Both the position numbers and the translations under genes were made by a program. This document shows positions 7,669 to 17,647 of a stretch of 64,000 nt of DNA, piece by piece (position 1 is the stretch's first letter; the number at the start of each line of letters is the position of its first letter). The stretch is taken from positions 2,356,001-2,420,000 of the forward strand of contig NZ_CP108414.1 in assembly GCF_035978755.1 (NCBI RefSeq), given 5' to 3'. This stretch comes from Streptomyces sp. NBC_01298 (GTDB lineage Bacteria > Actinomycetota > Actinomycetes > Streptomycetales > Streptomycetaceae). The notes beneath the pieces are model-generated. The model searched no databases. It had not been told where the DNA came from and saw nothing but the letters and a program-made list of their open reading frames with translations.

Positions 7669-9641
7669 GCCGGGACTCCCTTCGGTTGGGTGAGGTGGCA
7701 GGCGCTGGCCCGCGCTGCGACGGCGTGCAGAGGCGGCGGGGTGGCGCATGCCTCGGTGGTGTGGGCACAGCGGTCGGCAAAGGGGCAGCCGGTGAGGAGG
7801 TCGGGGCGGTCCGGCACGCTGCCGGGGATGGCGGGCAGCGCTTGGCCGGGGGTGGCCCGGTCGGGGAGGGCGGCGAGTAGGGCGCGGGTGTAGGGGTGGT
7901 CCGGGGTGTCCAGTACGTCGGCTACCGGGCCTGATTCGACGACCTGACCGGCGTAGAGCACGTACATCCGGGTGCACAGTTCGCGGACCTCGCCCAGGTT
8001 GTGGGTGATGTACAGGACTCCGAAGCCGTGCTCGGCCTGCAGACGGCGCAGCAGCAGGCGGATCTCCTTGGCCACGGTGACGTCCAGGGCGGTGGTCGGT
8101 TCGTCGGCGATGAGCAGATCGGGCCGGCACAGCAGAGCGGCGGCGATCATGACGCGCTGCAGCATGCCGCCGGAGAGCTGATGGGGGTAGGAGCGTGTGA
8201 CACGCTCGCAGTCCAGGCCCACTTCCGTCAGCGCGGTGCTCACCTTTTCGGCCGCTTCGGCCCGGTTGCCGCCTTGGTGGAGGCGGACCAGCCGGGCGAG
8301 TTGGCGGCCGAGCGGGGTGACGGGGTCGAAAGAGGTGGCGGGGTTCTGGAAGACCATGGCCACTCTTCGTCCGCGGATCGTGTGGAAGCCCGCAGCCTGC
8401 AGGTCTTGGCCCTGGAGCTGGATGGCGCCGGAGGTTTTGGCTCCTGCGGGCAGCATGCCAAGGACGCTGAGGGCGGTCAGGGATTTGCCGCAGCCGCTCT
8501 CGCCGACCACCCCCACTACCTCGCCGGCGTGCACGTGGAGGGATACCTCGCGTACGACGGCGGCGTCGCCGATGGTGACGCGCAGCCGGGAGATCTCCAG
8601 CAGGGGCGCAGCCCGGTCGCCTGCGGGCTGATGGATCAGGCCGGAGGCGGTCTCGCCCTGAGTGGCATGTGAGAGGCTCACCGCGTCGGTGGCCTTCCCG
8701 TCCGGCCGGCGTCGCAGCAGAGCAGCGGCCTGCCCGGCCAAGGTGCGCAGGCCGCGTCGTGCGGTGGCGGAGCGGCCTTCCGTGCGCGGGTCGAAGACGT
8801 CACGCAGAGCGTCGCCGAGGAGGTTGAAGGCCAGCACGGTGAGGAGGATCGCCAGGCCCGGGAAGAGCGCCGCCCACCAGTGGGTCTGGAGGTCGCCGCG
8901 GGCCTCGGCCACCATCAGGCCCCAGTCCGCGGACGGCGGGCGGGTGCCCAGGCCGAGGAAGGCCAGTGATCCGGCGGCCAGGATCACCGTGCCGATGTCG
9001 ACGGTTGCCTGGACCAGGATCGGCGAGACGGTGTTGCGCAGAATATGGCGGACCATGACGACTCGGTCCTTGAGCCCCAGGGCGCGCGCTCCCTCGACGA
9101 AGGGCCGCTCACGCATGGATGCGGTGAGGCCCTGGACCAGCCGGGCGTACCAGGGCCACCAGGCGATGGCCAGCGCGAGGGCGGCGTGCTCCAGGCCGGG
9201 GCCGAGGGTGGCCACGATGGCCATGGCGAGCAGCAATGGCGGGAAGGCCAGGAACATGTCGCACAGCCGCATGATCGCTTCGCTGACGCGCCCGCCGCGG
9301 AAGCCTGCGATCAGCCCCAGCGGTATGCCCACCAGCACGGCGAGCCCGACCACAAGGAGCGGTACGGTCAGCGCCGGCCGGGCGCCGTAGATGATGCGGC
9401 TGAGTACATCTCGGCCAAGGTTGTCGGTGCCGAGCAGGTGGCCGGTGCCGGGTGGCAGGTGGCGGGCGGCGACCTCGGCCGCTCCGGCGCCCTGATCAGG
9501 GTGCGGGGCGAGCCAGGGGCTGAGCAGGGCGGCGGCGACCAAGGCCACGAGCAGCACCAGGCCCAGGACGGCGAGCGGGTCGCGGAGCAGGGCGGTGAAG
9601 CGGGCGCCGCACGGAGGGATGGTCTGCGGACTGTGGCTCAT
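7665..9641 (-). CDS. ABC permease-ATPase fusion (DppC + DppD in one chain)
   Basis: 658 residues. Residues 1-290 are a DppC-type permease: first helix [19 protein letters not shown], then [18 protein letters not shown], several helices and the EAA loop [11 protein letters not shown]. After a charged linker (about 290-345) comes a full DppD-type ATPase: [10 protein letters not shown] (Walker A), QLSGGMLQR (signature), [12 protein letters not shown] (Walker B), ITHNLGEV, and the Cys-rich C-terminus [10 protein letters not shown]...ASACH. In that segment a C-x6-C set is usual for DppD. No stop or start separates the halves, so the two usual subunits are one polypeptide. Overlaps both neighbours by 4 bp. 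Confidence 0.93.
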   Translation of the reverse strand: MSHSPQTIPPCGARFTALLRDPLAVLGLVLLVALVAAALLSPWLAPHPDQGAGAAEVAARHLPPGTGHLLGTDNLGRDVLSRIIYGARPALTVPLLVVGLAVLVGIPLGLIAGFRGGRVSEAIMRLCDMFLAFPPLLLAMAIVATLGPGLEHAALALAIAWWPWYARLVQGLTASMRERPFVEGARALGLKDRVVMVRHILRNTVSPILVQATVDIGTVILAAGSLAFLGLGTRPPSADWGLMVAEARGDLQTHWWAALFPGLAILLTVLAFNLLGDALRDVFDPRTEGRSATARRGLRTLAGQAAALLRRRPDGKATDAVSLSHATQGETASGLIHQPAGDRAAPLLEISRLRVTIGDAAVVREVSLHVHAGEVVGVVGESGCGKSLTALSVLGMLPAGAKTSGAIQLQGQDLQAAGFHTIRGRRVAMVFQNPATSFDPVTPLGRQLARLVRLHQGGNRAEAAEKVSTALTEVGLDCERVTRSYPHQLSGGMLQRVMIAAALLCRPDLLIADEPTTALDVTVAKEIRLLLRRLQAEHGFGVLYITHNLGEVRELCTRMYVLYAGQVVESGPVADVLDTPDHPYTRALLAALPDRATPGQALPAIPGSVPDRPDLLTGCPFADRCAHTTEACATPPPLHAVAARASACHLTQPKGVPA

Positions 9642-10654
9642 GCCGGCCTCACTCGCGGGTCGAGGCGCGCGTGGAAGAGGTCCACCGCGAGGTTGACGAG
9701 GACGTAGGCGACGGCGCTGATGAGGGTGACGCCCATGACCGCCGGGTAGTCCAGGCTCAGCAGGCCGGAGGCGGCGTACTGGCCGAGGCCCGGCCAGTCG
9801 AAGACCACTTCGACGAAGAACGCGCCGGTCAGGGCGTAGGCGGCGGTCAGGCCGAGCACCGTGATGGTGGGTGGCAGGGCGTTGCGCAGGGCGACGCGCC
9901 AGACGAGGGTGCGTTCGGGTACGCCGTAGGCGCGGCCGACGCGGATGTGGTCTTGCTGGAGCGCCTCCAGCATGCTGGTGCGGGTCATCCGGGCCACGAC
10001 GCCGAGCGGGTAGGCGGCCAGGGTGAGGGCCGGCAGGATCAAGTGCGCCGAGGCGCTGGCCAGCGCCACCCCGTTGCCGGTCAGGAGCGCGTCCACCGTG
10101 TTCAGTCCGGTGATCGAGTGGATCGGCGCGGTGAACTCCAGGTCGCTGTCCATGCGCCCGGTGGGCGGCAGCAGTCCCAGGCGGCCGAAGACCAGCAGCT
10201 GGAGCAGCAGCCCGAGCCAGAAGGCGGGCACCGATACGCCCGCGATGGACAGCAGCCGCACCGCCTGGTCGATCAGCCTGCCGGGCCGCACCGCGGCTAT
10301 GCAGCCGAGCGTGATGCCCAGCACCAGCGCCACCGCCATGGCGGCGCCGACAAGTTCCAGGGTGGCGGGCAGCCGGTCGCCGAGTTCGCCGAGGACCGGC
10401 TGCTTGGTGGCGATGGAGGTGCCCCAGTCCCCGGTCAGCACATTGAGCAGATACGACAGGTACTGCAGCGGCAGCGGATCGTCCAGGCCCAGCGCGTGCC
10501 TGACCCGTTCCACTTCCTCCGGCGTCGCCTTGGCACCGACGTAGGTGAGGGCGGGGTTGGAGGGGATCACCCGGGCCAGCACGAAGGTGATCACGCTGAC
10601 CCCGAGCAGGACGAGCAGGGAGCCGCGCAGCCGGCGCAGCAGGAAGCGTGGCAT
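9638..10654 (-). CDS. ABC transporter permease (DppB-like)
   Basis: 338 residues beginning MPRFLLRRLRGSLLVLLGVS, the typical first helix of DppB/OppB permeases. Also visible are GLDDPLPLQYLSYL, GDWGTSIATKQPV, six hydrophobic segments and the EAA motif near the end (VGRAYGVPERTLVWRVALRN). It pairs with the permease half of the fusion protein to form the membrane channel. The start at 10654 overlaps the stop of the substrate-binding protein gene by 4 bp (ATGA). Upstream in-frame sequence without a start is a shadow of that gene. Cytoplasmic membrane. Confidence 0.93.
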   Translation of the reverse strand: MPRFLLRRLRGSLLVLLGVSVITFVLARVIPSNPALTYVGAKATPEEVERVRHALGLDDPLPLQYLSYLLNVLTGDWGTSIATKQPVLGELGDRLPATLELVGAAMAVALVLGITLGCIAAVRPGRLIDQAVRLLSIAGVSVPAFWLGLLLQLLVFGRLGLLPPTGRMDSDLEFTAPIHSITGLNTVDALLTGNGVALASASAHLILPALTLAAYPLGVVARMTRTSMLEALQQDHIRVGRAYGVPERTLVWRVALRNALPPTITVLGLTAAYALTGAFFVEVVFDWPGLGQYAASGLLSLDYPAVMGVTLISAVAYVLVNLAVDLFHARLDPRVRPA

Positions 10655-12237
10655 CAGCTTGCCCCGCGGCGCAGCTGGTGGAAGGGGATGGAGAAGGAGT
10701 AGTTCGGGTTGCAGGCGAAGCCCTTGACCTCGCTGTTCATCACGACCGGGGTGCGCATGTCGTAGAGGGACGCGCCGGGCGCCTGCTCCAGCAACCGGCG
10801 CTGCGCCTGGCCGTACAGAGCGGCGGCCTTGTTCTGGTCGGTGGCGGTGTGGGTACCGGCCTCGTCGACGAGCTGGTCGTACGTGGCGTCCTTCCAGTAG
10901 CTGAGGTTGAAGAACGGCTTGTCGCTGCTGCGGAAGAGCGAGACGAGGTTGTCCGAGCCCGCGTCGGAATAGGTCGGCCAGTACATCAGCAGGAAGATGT
11001 CCTGCGCCTTGGCCGGGTCCGCCTTGGCCTTCTCCCACTGCTGGTTGAACAGGATCGGCTGCAGCTCGACCGACACACCGACCTTGGCGAAGGAGTCCTT
11101 GATCAGCGGGGCGTACTTGGCCTGCTGCGCGTTCTCAGCCGCGTAGCTGAGGGTCAGCTTCAGACCCTTGCCGCCCTCGTATCCGGCCTCCGTGAGCAGC
11201 CGGCGGGCGGCCTCCAGGTCATACGGCGTCTGCGGCAGCTGCTCGTCGTGAGGGAAGACGCCGGCCGGTACGGCGCCGCGGGCGCGGGAGCCGAAGCCTT
11301 CGGTTCCCACCTTGACGATGTCGTCGTACGGGATGGCCTGCGCCAGCGCCCGACGTACCTTCACGTCCTTCAGCGGGCCCTTGGCGGTGTTGAAGAAGGC
11401 CGTGTGGCTCAGGAAGGTGGGACACTCGGTGACGGTGTAGCGCTTGTCCGTCTTGAACCGGGCGACGTTCTCCAGTGGCAGCGAGGCTGCGTAGTCGACC
11501 TGGCCGGACTCGAGCATCTGCTGCTGCGCGGTCGGCTCGGCGGTGATCCTGGCGACGACCGTGCGGTAGTGCTCGCCCTTCCAGCCGCCCCAGTACTTGT
11601 CGTACGCCTTGAGTACGACCCTCTTCTTGGCCTGGTACTCCGAGACCCGGTACGGGCCGGTACCTGCGTCAACGCCCTTGGCGAAGTAGTCTTCGCCGCC
11701 GGCCAGGGCCTTGGGGCTGACGATCCACGCCCCGTACATGGACGAGGCGATCATGTCGACCGGGGCGCCGCTCTTCAGCTTGAGCACGACCGTGTGCTCG
11801 TCCGGTGTCTCGATGGTCTCCAGCGCCGACCAGATGAAGGCTGCGCCGCCGTCCTTGGCGGAGGCTTCCAGAGACGCCTTGACCGCCGCGGCGTTCATCG
11901 GCTCGCCGTCGTGGAAGGTGACCCCTTCGCGCAGATGGAAGGTCCACGTCTTGGCGTCGGCGGAGGACGTCCAGCGCTCGGCGAGGGCGGGTCGGAAGCG
12001 TTCCTTCGAGCCGGGAGGGTTCATCCACAGCAGCGGCTCGTAGACGTTGCTGAGGTAGTAGACCTCGGTCGAGAAGGACTTCACCGGGTTCCAGGTCGTC
12101 ACCTCGGCGGTGGTTGCCACGTTGAGGATCTGCCCGCTGCCGCTGTCTGCGCCGCTGTCCGTACCGCTACAGGCAGAGGCGAGCAGACCGCAGGCCACCA
12201 GCGTGGCGGCGACCTGTGTTCTTCGGGACGTGGCCAT
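10654..12237 (-). CDS. Substrate-binding lipoprotein (SBP_bac_5, DppA-like)
   Basis: 527 residues from the ATG at 12237, chosen because AAGGAG lies 7 bp upstream; an in-frame ATG 24 bases earlier is less likely. The signal sequence MATSRRTQVAATLVACGLLA leads to ASAC, so the mature protein is probably a lipid-anchored protein outside the membrane. Family 5 binding-protein hallmarks follow: WNPVKSFSTEVYYLSNVYEP, RPALAERW and TWTFHLREGVTFHDGEPMNA, the latter near residue 110. It captures the compound imported by the operon: oligopeptide, nickel chelate or other amide; the sequence does not tell which. First gene of the operon, divergent from the LysR gene. Confidence 0.92.
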   Translation of the reverse strand: MATSRRTQVAATLVACGLLASACSGTDSGADSGSGQILNVATTAEVTTWNPVKSFSTEVYYLSNVYEPLLWMNPPGSKERFRPALAERWTSSADAKTWTFHLREGVTFHDGEPMNAAAVKASLEASAKDGGAAFIWSALETIETPDEHTVVLKLKSGAPVDMIASSMYGAWIVSPKALAGGEDYFAKGVDAGTGPYRVSEYQAKKRVVLKAYDKYWGGWKGEHYRTVVARITAEPTAQQQMLESGQVDYAASLPLENVARFKTDKRYTVTECPTFLSHTAFFNTAKGPLKDVKVRRALAQAIPYDDIVKVGTEGFGSRARGAVPAGVFPHDEQLPQTPYDLEAARRLLTEAGYEGGKGLKLTLSYAAENAQQAKYAPLIKDSFAKVGVSVELQPILFNQQWEKAKADPAKAQDIFLLMYWPTYSDAGSDNLVSLFRSSDKPFFNLSYWKDATYDQLVDEAGTHTATDQNKAAALYGQAQRRLLEQAPGASLYDMRTPVVMNSEVKGFACNPNYSFSIPFHQLRRGAS

Positions 12238-12301
12238 GAGTTCGCTCCTTGAGGAAGGCACATTCGCCAGCTGTTCAGGTGGGACAACAGTGGGTCCGGT
12301 G

Positions 12302-12353
12302 AGCTATAACCTCAAATACTTGTTGGGATTGACTTGCATGCCTGTCAGGCATG
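12302..12353 (-). promoter_or_regulatory. Two-part promoter/operator motif, copy A
   Basis: Block 1 on the plus strand is ATAACCTCAAATACTTG (12306-12322); after a 14-bp spacer comes the perfect 17-bp palindrome CATGCCTGTCAGGCATG (12337-12353). The same pair with the same spacing occurs at 26547-26598 ahead of the second nitrilase operon, in the same orientation relative to the operon. It sits 65 bp upstream of the lipoprotein start and 16 bp ahead of the LysR start, so it is the likely control point of both. Confidence 0.75.
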
Positions 12354-12368
12354 GGTTGGAGGTTCGCT

Positions 12369-13262
12369 GTGGAGCTGAGGGTGCTGCGCTATTTCCTGGC
12401 GGTCGTCGAGAGCGGCTCGGTGACCAAAGCAGCAGCCGAAGTCCATATCGCCCAGCCCTCGCTCTCCCGCCAACTGCGCGGACTCGAGACGTCCCTCGGG
12501 GTGACACTGTTCGACCGCACGGGCAAACGGATGGAACTCACGGCGGCCGGCCGCCGATTCCTGCCCCTCGCCCGGGACCTGGTAACCCGTGCCGACACCG
12601 CCCTCGCCGCCGCGAGCTCCCTGTCGTCCGGGCGGGCGATGCGGATCACCGTGGCAGCCCCCGCCACCACCATCACCGATGTCATCGCCCCCTTCCTCGC
12701 CACCTGGGGCCCAGAAGATCCGCTGGTCACGGTGCAGGCGGAGAACCCGGTACACGCCTACCAGGCCCTCACCCGGGGCGCCGACGTGGCGATCTCCTCA
12801 GCCCCGCCGCGCCGCCGCTACGCCGGGTTGCCCGTAGCCCGGCTGCCGCTGTGGGCCTACGTGCCGCCCTCACACCCCTGGACAGACCGGGACCGGGTCA
12901 CCATCCAGGAACTGACCAGTGAGCCGCTGATCGTCCTCACCCTCGCGCACGGCACCCGCCGCATCCTGGACCAGGCGGTACAGGAAGCGGGCAGTTCCCT
13001 CGACATCGTCCTGGAGTGCGACACCCCGCAGGTCGCCCAGGCGATGACCGCCTCCGGCCACGGCATCGCCGTCGTCTCCGACGACCCCCGCTTCGGGCTG
13101 CACCCACTGCTCATCCTCGACAAACACGGGGAGCCCCTGCAGATCCGCCTGCACGCGGCCTGGGACGCCGGCCACTACGCGCTGCGCACCATCGAGTCCT
13201 TCGCCACCGGCCTGGCCCGCTTCTGCGTCGAGCAGTACGGGCCGCAGGCAGCGGGGAGCTGA
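12369..13262 (+). CDS. LysR-family transcriptional regulator
   Basis: 297 residues from the GTG at 12369, supported by GGAGG 5 bp upstream; an ATG 18 bases earlier lies inside the operator palindrome. The N-terminus is a clear LysR winged helix (LRVLRYFLAVVESGSVTKAA, QPSLSRQLRGLE, LFDRTGKRMELTAAG), followed by a two-lobe effector domain (RITVAAPATTITDVIAPFL, LTLAHGTRRILDQA). The effector domain is like those that sense small aromatic or amide metabolites, but ligand is unknown. Divergent from the importer/nitrilase operon, so it probably activates that operon in response to its substrate, binding the motif at 12302-12353 and perhaps the copy near 26.6 kb. Confidence 0.92.
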   Translation: MELRVLRYFLAVVESGSVTKAAAEVHIAQPSLSRQLRGLETSLGVTLFDRTGKRMELTAAGRRFLPLARDLVTRADTALAAASSLSSGRAMRITVAAPATTITDVIAPFLATWGPEDPLVTVQAENPVHAYQALTRGADVAISSAPPRRRYAGLPVARLPLWAYVPPSHPWTDRDRVTIQELTSEPLIVLTLAHGTRRILDQAVQEAGSSLDIVLECDTPQVAQAMTASGHGIAVVSDDPRFGLHPLLILDKHGEPLQIRLHAAWDAGHYALRTIESFATGLARFCVEQYGPQAAGS

Positions 13263-14061
13263 ACCTGCCGGCATTGGGCCGTTCTGGTGCGAAAGTTGTT
13301 CAGGAGGCATGGTCGGCTCAGGACGGTGTCCGGTCCAGCCGGCCCCGCGACAGAGGGCGACGGCCGGACCGGAGCACGGCGCGCTGTTCGCAGACCCATC
13401 GCTCGACCTGATCCACGGATACCGGCACGCGCTGGTCCGTGGTATCGAGCAGGTGGGTGCACCATCACCGGTCGTCGGCGCTCGACCCCGTCCAGCGGTG
13501 CCGGGCCCATACGGAGCCGGCTGCCGTCGATGACGGCGTCGGTTCGCCATCGGGAATCCTCCGCCTGCTTGCTGTGCCAGGCGGCCCATCCGAGAACGGA
13601 GCCAACCACCCGAACGTCCCCCGGCCCTCGCACGGTGAGCCTGCCCAGGAGGTCGACTTCCCGGTCCTGGTACTCCAGCGCACGGAGCACCCGCCTCTCG
13701 GTCATACGGTTGCGCCACTCGCGATCGACACCTTCCGGTACACCGAGCTCGTCGAAGACATGCACGGCGAGCCGCCCAGCCGCTTGCCGACCCCGTAGGC
13801 CGGCATGGTCTCGCCCGAACAGCTGGACCCGACGATTCGAGCAGCATCCGACCTGGGTGGCAGGTCAGCTGTGGCGTTCTCGGCGAGTTCACGCAGACCT
13901 TGCCTCTCGTCCACCGACCCCGGCGATGCCGCGCACTCCACCGGAGAACCTGCCCCGATGCTTTTAAGACACCATGGCCAGTCCCGACAGGCATTGGACA
14001 GCTCTCGCTGCGCGCACCCACCATGCCGCAACAACAGACCCCGCCCGGAAGAGGGACATCC
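13263..14061. other. 800 bp without a nameable gene
   Basis: A minus-strand frame around 13450-13830 has protein-like composition (QLFGRDHAGLRGRQAAGRLA, then HVFDELGVPEGVDREWRNRM, ERRVLRALEYQDREVDLLGR). It is preceded by a stop near 13868 and lacks a convincing start, so it looks like a gene remnant. I do not recognise the family. The final 60 bp hold the promoter and RBS of the serine hydrolase gene. Confidence 0.4.
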
Positions 14062-15909
14062 ATGACCTCCAGTCCGCCCACCCGCCGCCCACGCGGTATG
14101 CGATGTCTTGCGACGGCCACGGCACTGCTCACCGTGCTGCTCGCCGGCGTGTTCACCGCTCAATCCCCCGCGCTCGCCGAAAGCGCGGCCCCCGTGCCGG
14201 GCGACCCGCTCACCGGCAATGGCGCCGTGCCCCGCACGGTCCTCACCGCGGCTCACCTCTCCAGCGCCACCCCCACCGACACCGTCGTAGACAGCGCCTT
14301 CGCTCTGCCCGCCGAGGCGGCCCCGCCCGCACACACCTTCGAGGGCACCCTGACCCTCAACGGCACCGCCACGGCCGGCGGCTACCGCAAGCTGAAGGAC
14401 CCCAACGGATACTCCCGCACCGAGGCCACCAAACACCTCCCCCCCTTCAGCGCCACCCTCCTACAGAACGGCAGCCACCTCATCCCCACCGTGCGCGGGC
14501 TGCGCTACACCGGGAACACCTCCTGGAACCTCGCCGTGGGAGCCGGCCGGGCCTGGCAGGAAGACGGCGACGGCGGCCGCACGCGCGCCGCGCTGCCCTT
14601 CGCACTGGTCGAACGGAACGCCAACTGCGTGCACAACGGGGTGCTCTCCTTCCTCTTCGACGCATCCTCCATCTCCCAGGTCCGCTACCAGATCACCGCG
14701 GAAACCTGCGCCTACCACCAGTTCGACATGTGGGGCCAGGTGGCCGCCACCTACCAGCCGGGCACCGTTCCCGATGGCGAAGCCGCACGCGCCGCCTACG
14801 CGGCCGAGGTCGCAGGCCGACTGCCCACCAAACCCATCGCGCAGCTCGCCACCGACCACCCCGGCGCCGGCGTGGACACCTCGAAGTTCGGCGCGGGGAT
14901 CACCCCCACCGCTCTCAGCACCTACGGCTTCTACTACGACGGTGTGAACTACGTCGGCGGCTGCCAGACCAGGCGGGGCCAGTACCCGTTCTGCGGTCAG
15001 ATGCTGCTGCCCTCCTACTCCACCGCCAAGTCCGCCTTCACCGGCACCGCCCTGCTCCGGCTCGCCCAGCGCTACGGCACCAGTGTCGCGGACCAGCGCC
15101 TGACCGACCTGATACCGGAAACCGCCGGAAAGAGCGCCTGGTCGGGTGTCACCGTCGACCACGCCCTCGACATGACCACCGGCAACTACACCTCGGCGCG
15201 CTACGAGACCGACGAGGCGGGAAGCACCATGACCGACTTCTTCCTCGCCGAGCCCTACGCCACCAAGATGGACAAGGCACTGTCTTTCCCGCGCAAGGCC
15301 ACCCCGGGAAGCAAGTGGGTCTACCACTCCTCCGACACCTTCCTGGCGGCCCGCGCCATGAACAACTACCTCCAGAAGCAGGCAGGTGCCGGCGCGGACC
15401 TGTTCCACATGCTCCGCGACGAGGTCCTCACCCCGATCGGCATCAGCCCGGACGCCCGCGTCTCCTCCCGTACGGACAACAGCGCGGCCGGTGTCCCCTT
15501 CGGCGGGTACGGGATGTTCTGGACCAAGGACGATGTCGCCAAGTTCGCCAAGTTCCTGAACAACGATGCCGGCGCGGTGGCCGGTACCCAGGTGCTGCAC
15601 CCGGGCCTGCTGGCCGACTCCATGCAGCAGAACCCCTCAGCACGTGGCGCCACCACCACAGGCAGCACCCCGATGCGCTACCAGAACGGCTTCTGGGGGC
15701 GGGAGTTCACGGCCACAGACAACCCCGCATACACCCAGCCGTTCCACGTGCCGTTCATGTCCGGATACGGAGGCATCACCATCGCGATGATGCCCAACGG
15801 CTCCACGTACTACTACTTCAGCGACAACAACGAATTCTCCTGGAGCGCGGCAGTATCCGAGTCCAACAAGCTCGCCCCCATGGCCTCCGACGGTGGCGGA
15901 GGCGTCTAG
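14062..15909 (+). CDS. Secreted serine hydrolase (beta-lactamase/penicillin-binding fold)
   Basis: 615 residues from ATG 14062 (GAGGGA upstream). A signal peptide of about 39 residues ends SPALA|E, so the protein is exported. Residues 40-300 form an extra N-terminal domain of unknown role; residues 300-600 are a serine beta-lactamase-like domain with the SxxK motif S320-TAK323 and VYHSSD in the second conserved position. The C-terminal segment PFMSGYGGITIAMMPNGSTY supplies the third (KTG-equivalent) strand region. Likely an esterase or peptidase rather than a true beta-lactamase; substrate unknown. Monocistronic. Confidence 0.88.
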   Translation: MTSSPPTRRPRGMRCLATATALLTVLLAGVFTAQSPALAESAAPVPGDPLTGNGAVPRTVLTAAHLSSATPTDTVVDSAFALPAEAAPPAHTFEGTLTLNGTATAGGYRKLKDPNGYSRTEATKHLPPFSATLLQNGSHLIPTVRGLRYTGNTSWNLAVGAGRAWQEDGDGGRTRAALPFALVERNANCVHNGVLSFLFDASSISQVRYQITAETCAYHQFDMWGQVAATYQPGTVPDGEAARAAYAAEVAGRLPTKPIAQLATDHPGAGVDTSKFGAGITPTALSTYGFYYDGVNYVGGCQTRRGQYPFCGQMLLPSYSTAKSAFTGTALLRLAQRYGTSVADQRLTDLIPETAGKSAWSGVTVDHALDMTTGNYTSARYETDEAGSTMTDFFLAEPYATKMDKALSFPRKATPGSKWVYHSSDTFLAARAMNNYLQKQAGAGADLFHMLRDEVLTPIGISPDARVSSRTDNSAAGVPFGGYGMFWTKDDVAKFAKFLNNDAGAVAGTQVLHPGLLADSMQQNPSARGATTTGSTPMRYQNGFWGREFTATDNPAYTQPFHVPFMSGYGGITIAMMPNGSTYYYFSDNNEFSWSAAVSESNKLAPMASDGGGGV

Positions 15910-16025
15910 ACGCCGGCACAACTGCTCGGCAACCCGGGCGCCATTCACGCCGTACCGCGGCACATCGGTCACGCTCCGATTCACTGACGCGGAGGACCAC
16001 AGTCTGCGGCACGGCCTCCACCACC

Positions 16026-16160
16026 GTCAGGGCCGACGAGTACCTCCTGGGCGTGCTCCACGGCATGGACTGGGAACGGCCGTTTCAGGACTACCTCGCC
16101 GGCCCGTACGACTACGACGACCTGCGGACGGAGGAACTCCGGCTCGGCGCGTACGGCCTA
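16026..16160 (+). pseudogene. 3' end of an unidentified gene split by the IS630 transposon
   Basis: The frame reads ADEYLLGVLHGMDWERPFQD, YLAGPYDYDDLRTEELRLGA and YGL up to the TA target at 16159-16160. Beyond the transposon, bases 19499-19507 continue the same frame as AA followed by TGA. Removing the transposon and one TA restores an intact end, followed 3 bp later by a strong terminator. No start codon is found upstream in this frame, so the 5' part was lost earlier. Family not recognised. Confidence 0.6.
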
Positions 16161-16188
16161 GTGCCGCGTCAGGCAACGTTCGCCCTGT
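16161..16188. repeat. IS630 transposon left inverted repeat
   Basis: 28 bp starting GTGCCGCGTCAGGC and ending CCCTGT; identical, inverted, at 19469-19496. The flanking bases CTA (outer side) belong to the TA target. Confidence 0.9.
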
Positions 16189-16218
16189 CGACGACGGCGC
16201 GTAGGCGTCGGCCGTCGG

Positions 16219-17647
16219 GGGACTGTCCGGAAGTTTGTGTATGCCCCGGTGTGACCCGTAAGGCATGAGACGTGGTCTCTGCCGGGAAGGATCACTGATG
16301 GGGATCAAGGATGACCGGCCCCGTGAAGGCATCGTACGGACGGGGGCCGAGTTGGCTCGACTAGCGGAAACAGAACGCGACTTGGCCGGGCAGCTCGTTG
16401 AGCGGGCCCGCGCGGAGGGCGTGAACCTGGTCGGAGAGAACGGGCTGCTCAAGGGACTGGTGAAGCTGGTCCTGGAAGGTGCCCTCGAGAGTGAGATGGC
16501 CGACCATCTCGGCTACGAGAAAGGCGACAGGGCCGGGATCGGATCGGGCAACTCCCGCAACGGCACCAGCCGCAAGCGGATCCTGACCGATGTCGGTGCG
16601 GTGGAACTGGACATCCCCCGCGACCGCGCCGGCACCTTCAGCCCGCAGATCGTGCCCAAGCACCAGCGGCGGGCGGAGGGCTTCGACGAGGCGATTCTGT
16701 CCCTCTATGCGAAGGGCCTGACCACGGGTGAGATCCAGGCGCACCTCGCGGAGATCTACGACGTGGACGTCTCACGCGAGACGATCTCCAAGGCCACCGA
16801 CAAGGTCAGCGCCGAACTCGACGCCTGGCGCAACCGTCCGCTGGACCGCGTCTACGCCGTCGTCATGATCGACGCGATCGTCCTGAAGATCCGCGACGGC
16901 GCGGTCGCCAACCGGCCCGTCTACATCGCGGTGGGCATCAACCTCGAGGGCGAGCGGGACATCCTGGGCATGTGGGTCGGCACCGGTGGTGAGGGCGCCA
17001 AGACCTGGATGACCTGGCTCGCGGAACTGAGGAACCGCGGCGTTCAGGACGTGCTGATCGCCTGCTGCGACGGCCTCAAGGGCCTGCCCGACTCCATCGC
17101 CGCCATCTGGCCGCTGGCCGACATCCAACTCTGCGTGGTCCACATGGTCCGCAACTCGCTGAAGTACGCCTCCACCAAGCACTGGTCGCAGATCGCCAAG
17201 GAACTCCGGCAGGTCTACACGGCCGCGACCGCGGACGCGGCCGAGGCTCGGTTCGCAGAGTTCGAGGCCGAGGCCACCGCTACCCAGCCCTCGTCGCGGT
17301 CTGGCGCCGCAGCTGGGAACACCTCGTCATGTTCCTGCGGTTCCCGCCCGAGATCCGCAAGATCGTCTACACGACCAACATGATCGAGTCCCTGAACTCC
17401 CGCTTCCGCCAGGCCACCCGACGCCGCGGACACTTCCCCAACGAGGACGCGGCACTGAAGGTCCTCTACCTCGTCATCCGGGACCGCCAGCCCAACCGGC
17501 GCAACCCCACCGGCCGGACCCACAACTGGAAGGAAGCCATCAACACCCTCGCCGGCTACTACGGCGACCGCGTCACCGACAACCAGTAACCGCACTACCT
17601 GCAAGAAGCGTCAGCACCAGGGCTTACACAAAGAATCTGACACTCCC
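16219..17647. mobile_element. IS256-family element nested in the IS630 transposon
   Basis: Imperfect terminal repeats of about 27 bp: left end GGACTGTCCGGAAGTTTG, right end (reverse) GGGAGTGTCAGATTCTTTG. The 8 bp outside are GCCGTCGG on the left (16211-16218) and GTCGTCGG on the right (17648-17655), a target duplication with one difference. It entered the 3' end of the IS630 transposase gene. Its own transposase gene is frameshifted. Confidence 0.85.
16298..17589 (+). pseudogene. IS256-family (mutator) transposase, frameshifted
   Basis: Starts MGIKDDRPREG with GGGAAGG upstream. Conserved parts: EMADHLGYEKGD, GNSRNGTSRKRILTDVG, FDEAILSLYAKGLTTGEIQ, VVMIDAIVLKIRDG (first catalytic D), LIACCDGLKGLPD (second D). 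Near 17275 the frame changes: RYPALVAVWRRSWEHLVMFL and TTNMIESLNSRFRQATRRRG (catalytic E) follow in a different frame with a few residues missing, so the enzyme cannot be made as one chain. The end is VTDNQ at 17589. Recent loss, as the rest is well conserved. Confidence 0.88.

Noticed and set aside
6874..8130. Longer version of the DppF-type ATPase starting at 8130
   Set aside because: The extra 154 residues are Arg/Pro/His-rich shadow of the fused permease-ATPase gene; the GTG at 7668 overlaps the upstream stop and starts the domain properly.
13974..16268. 764-codon plus-strand frame alongside the serine hydrolase
   Set aside because: Arg/His-rich shadow in a wrong frame; only its last ~45 codons before 16160 look like real protein, and these are annotated as the split-gene remnant.
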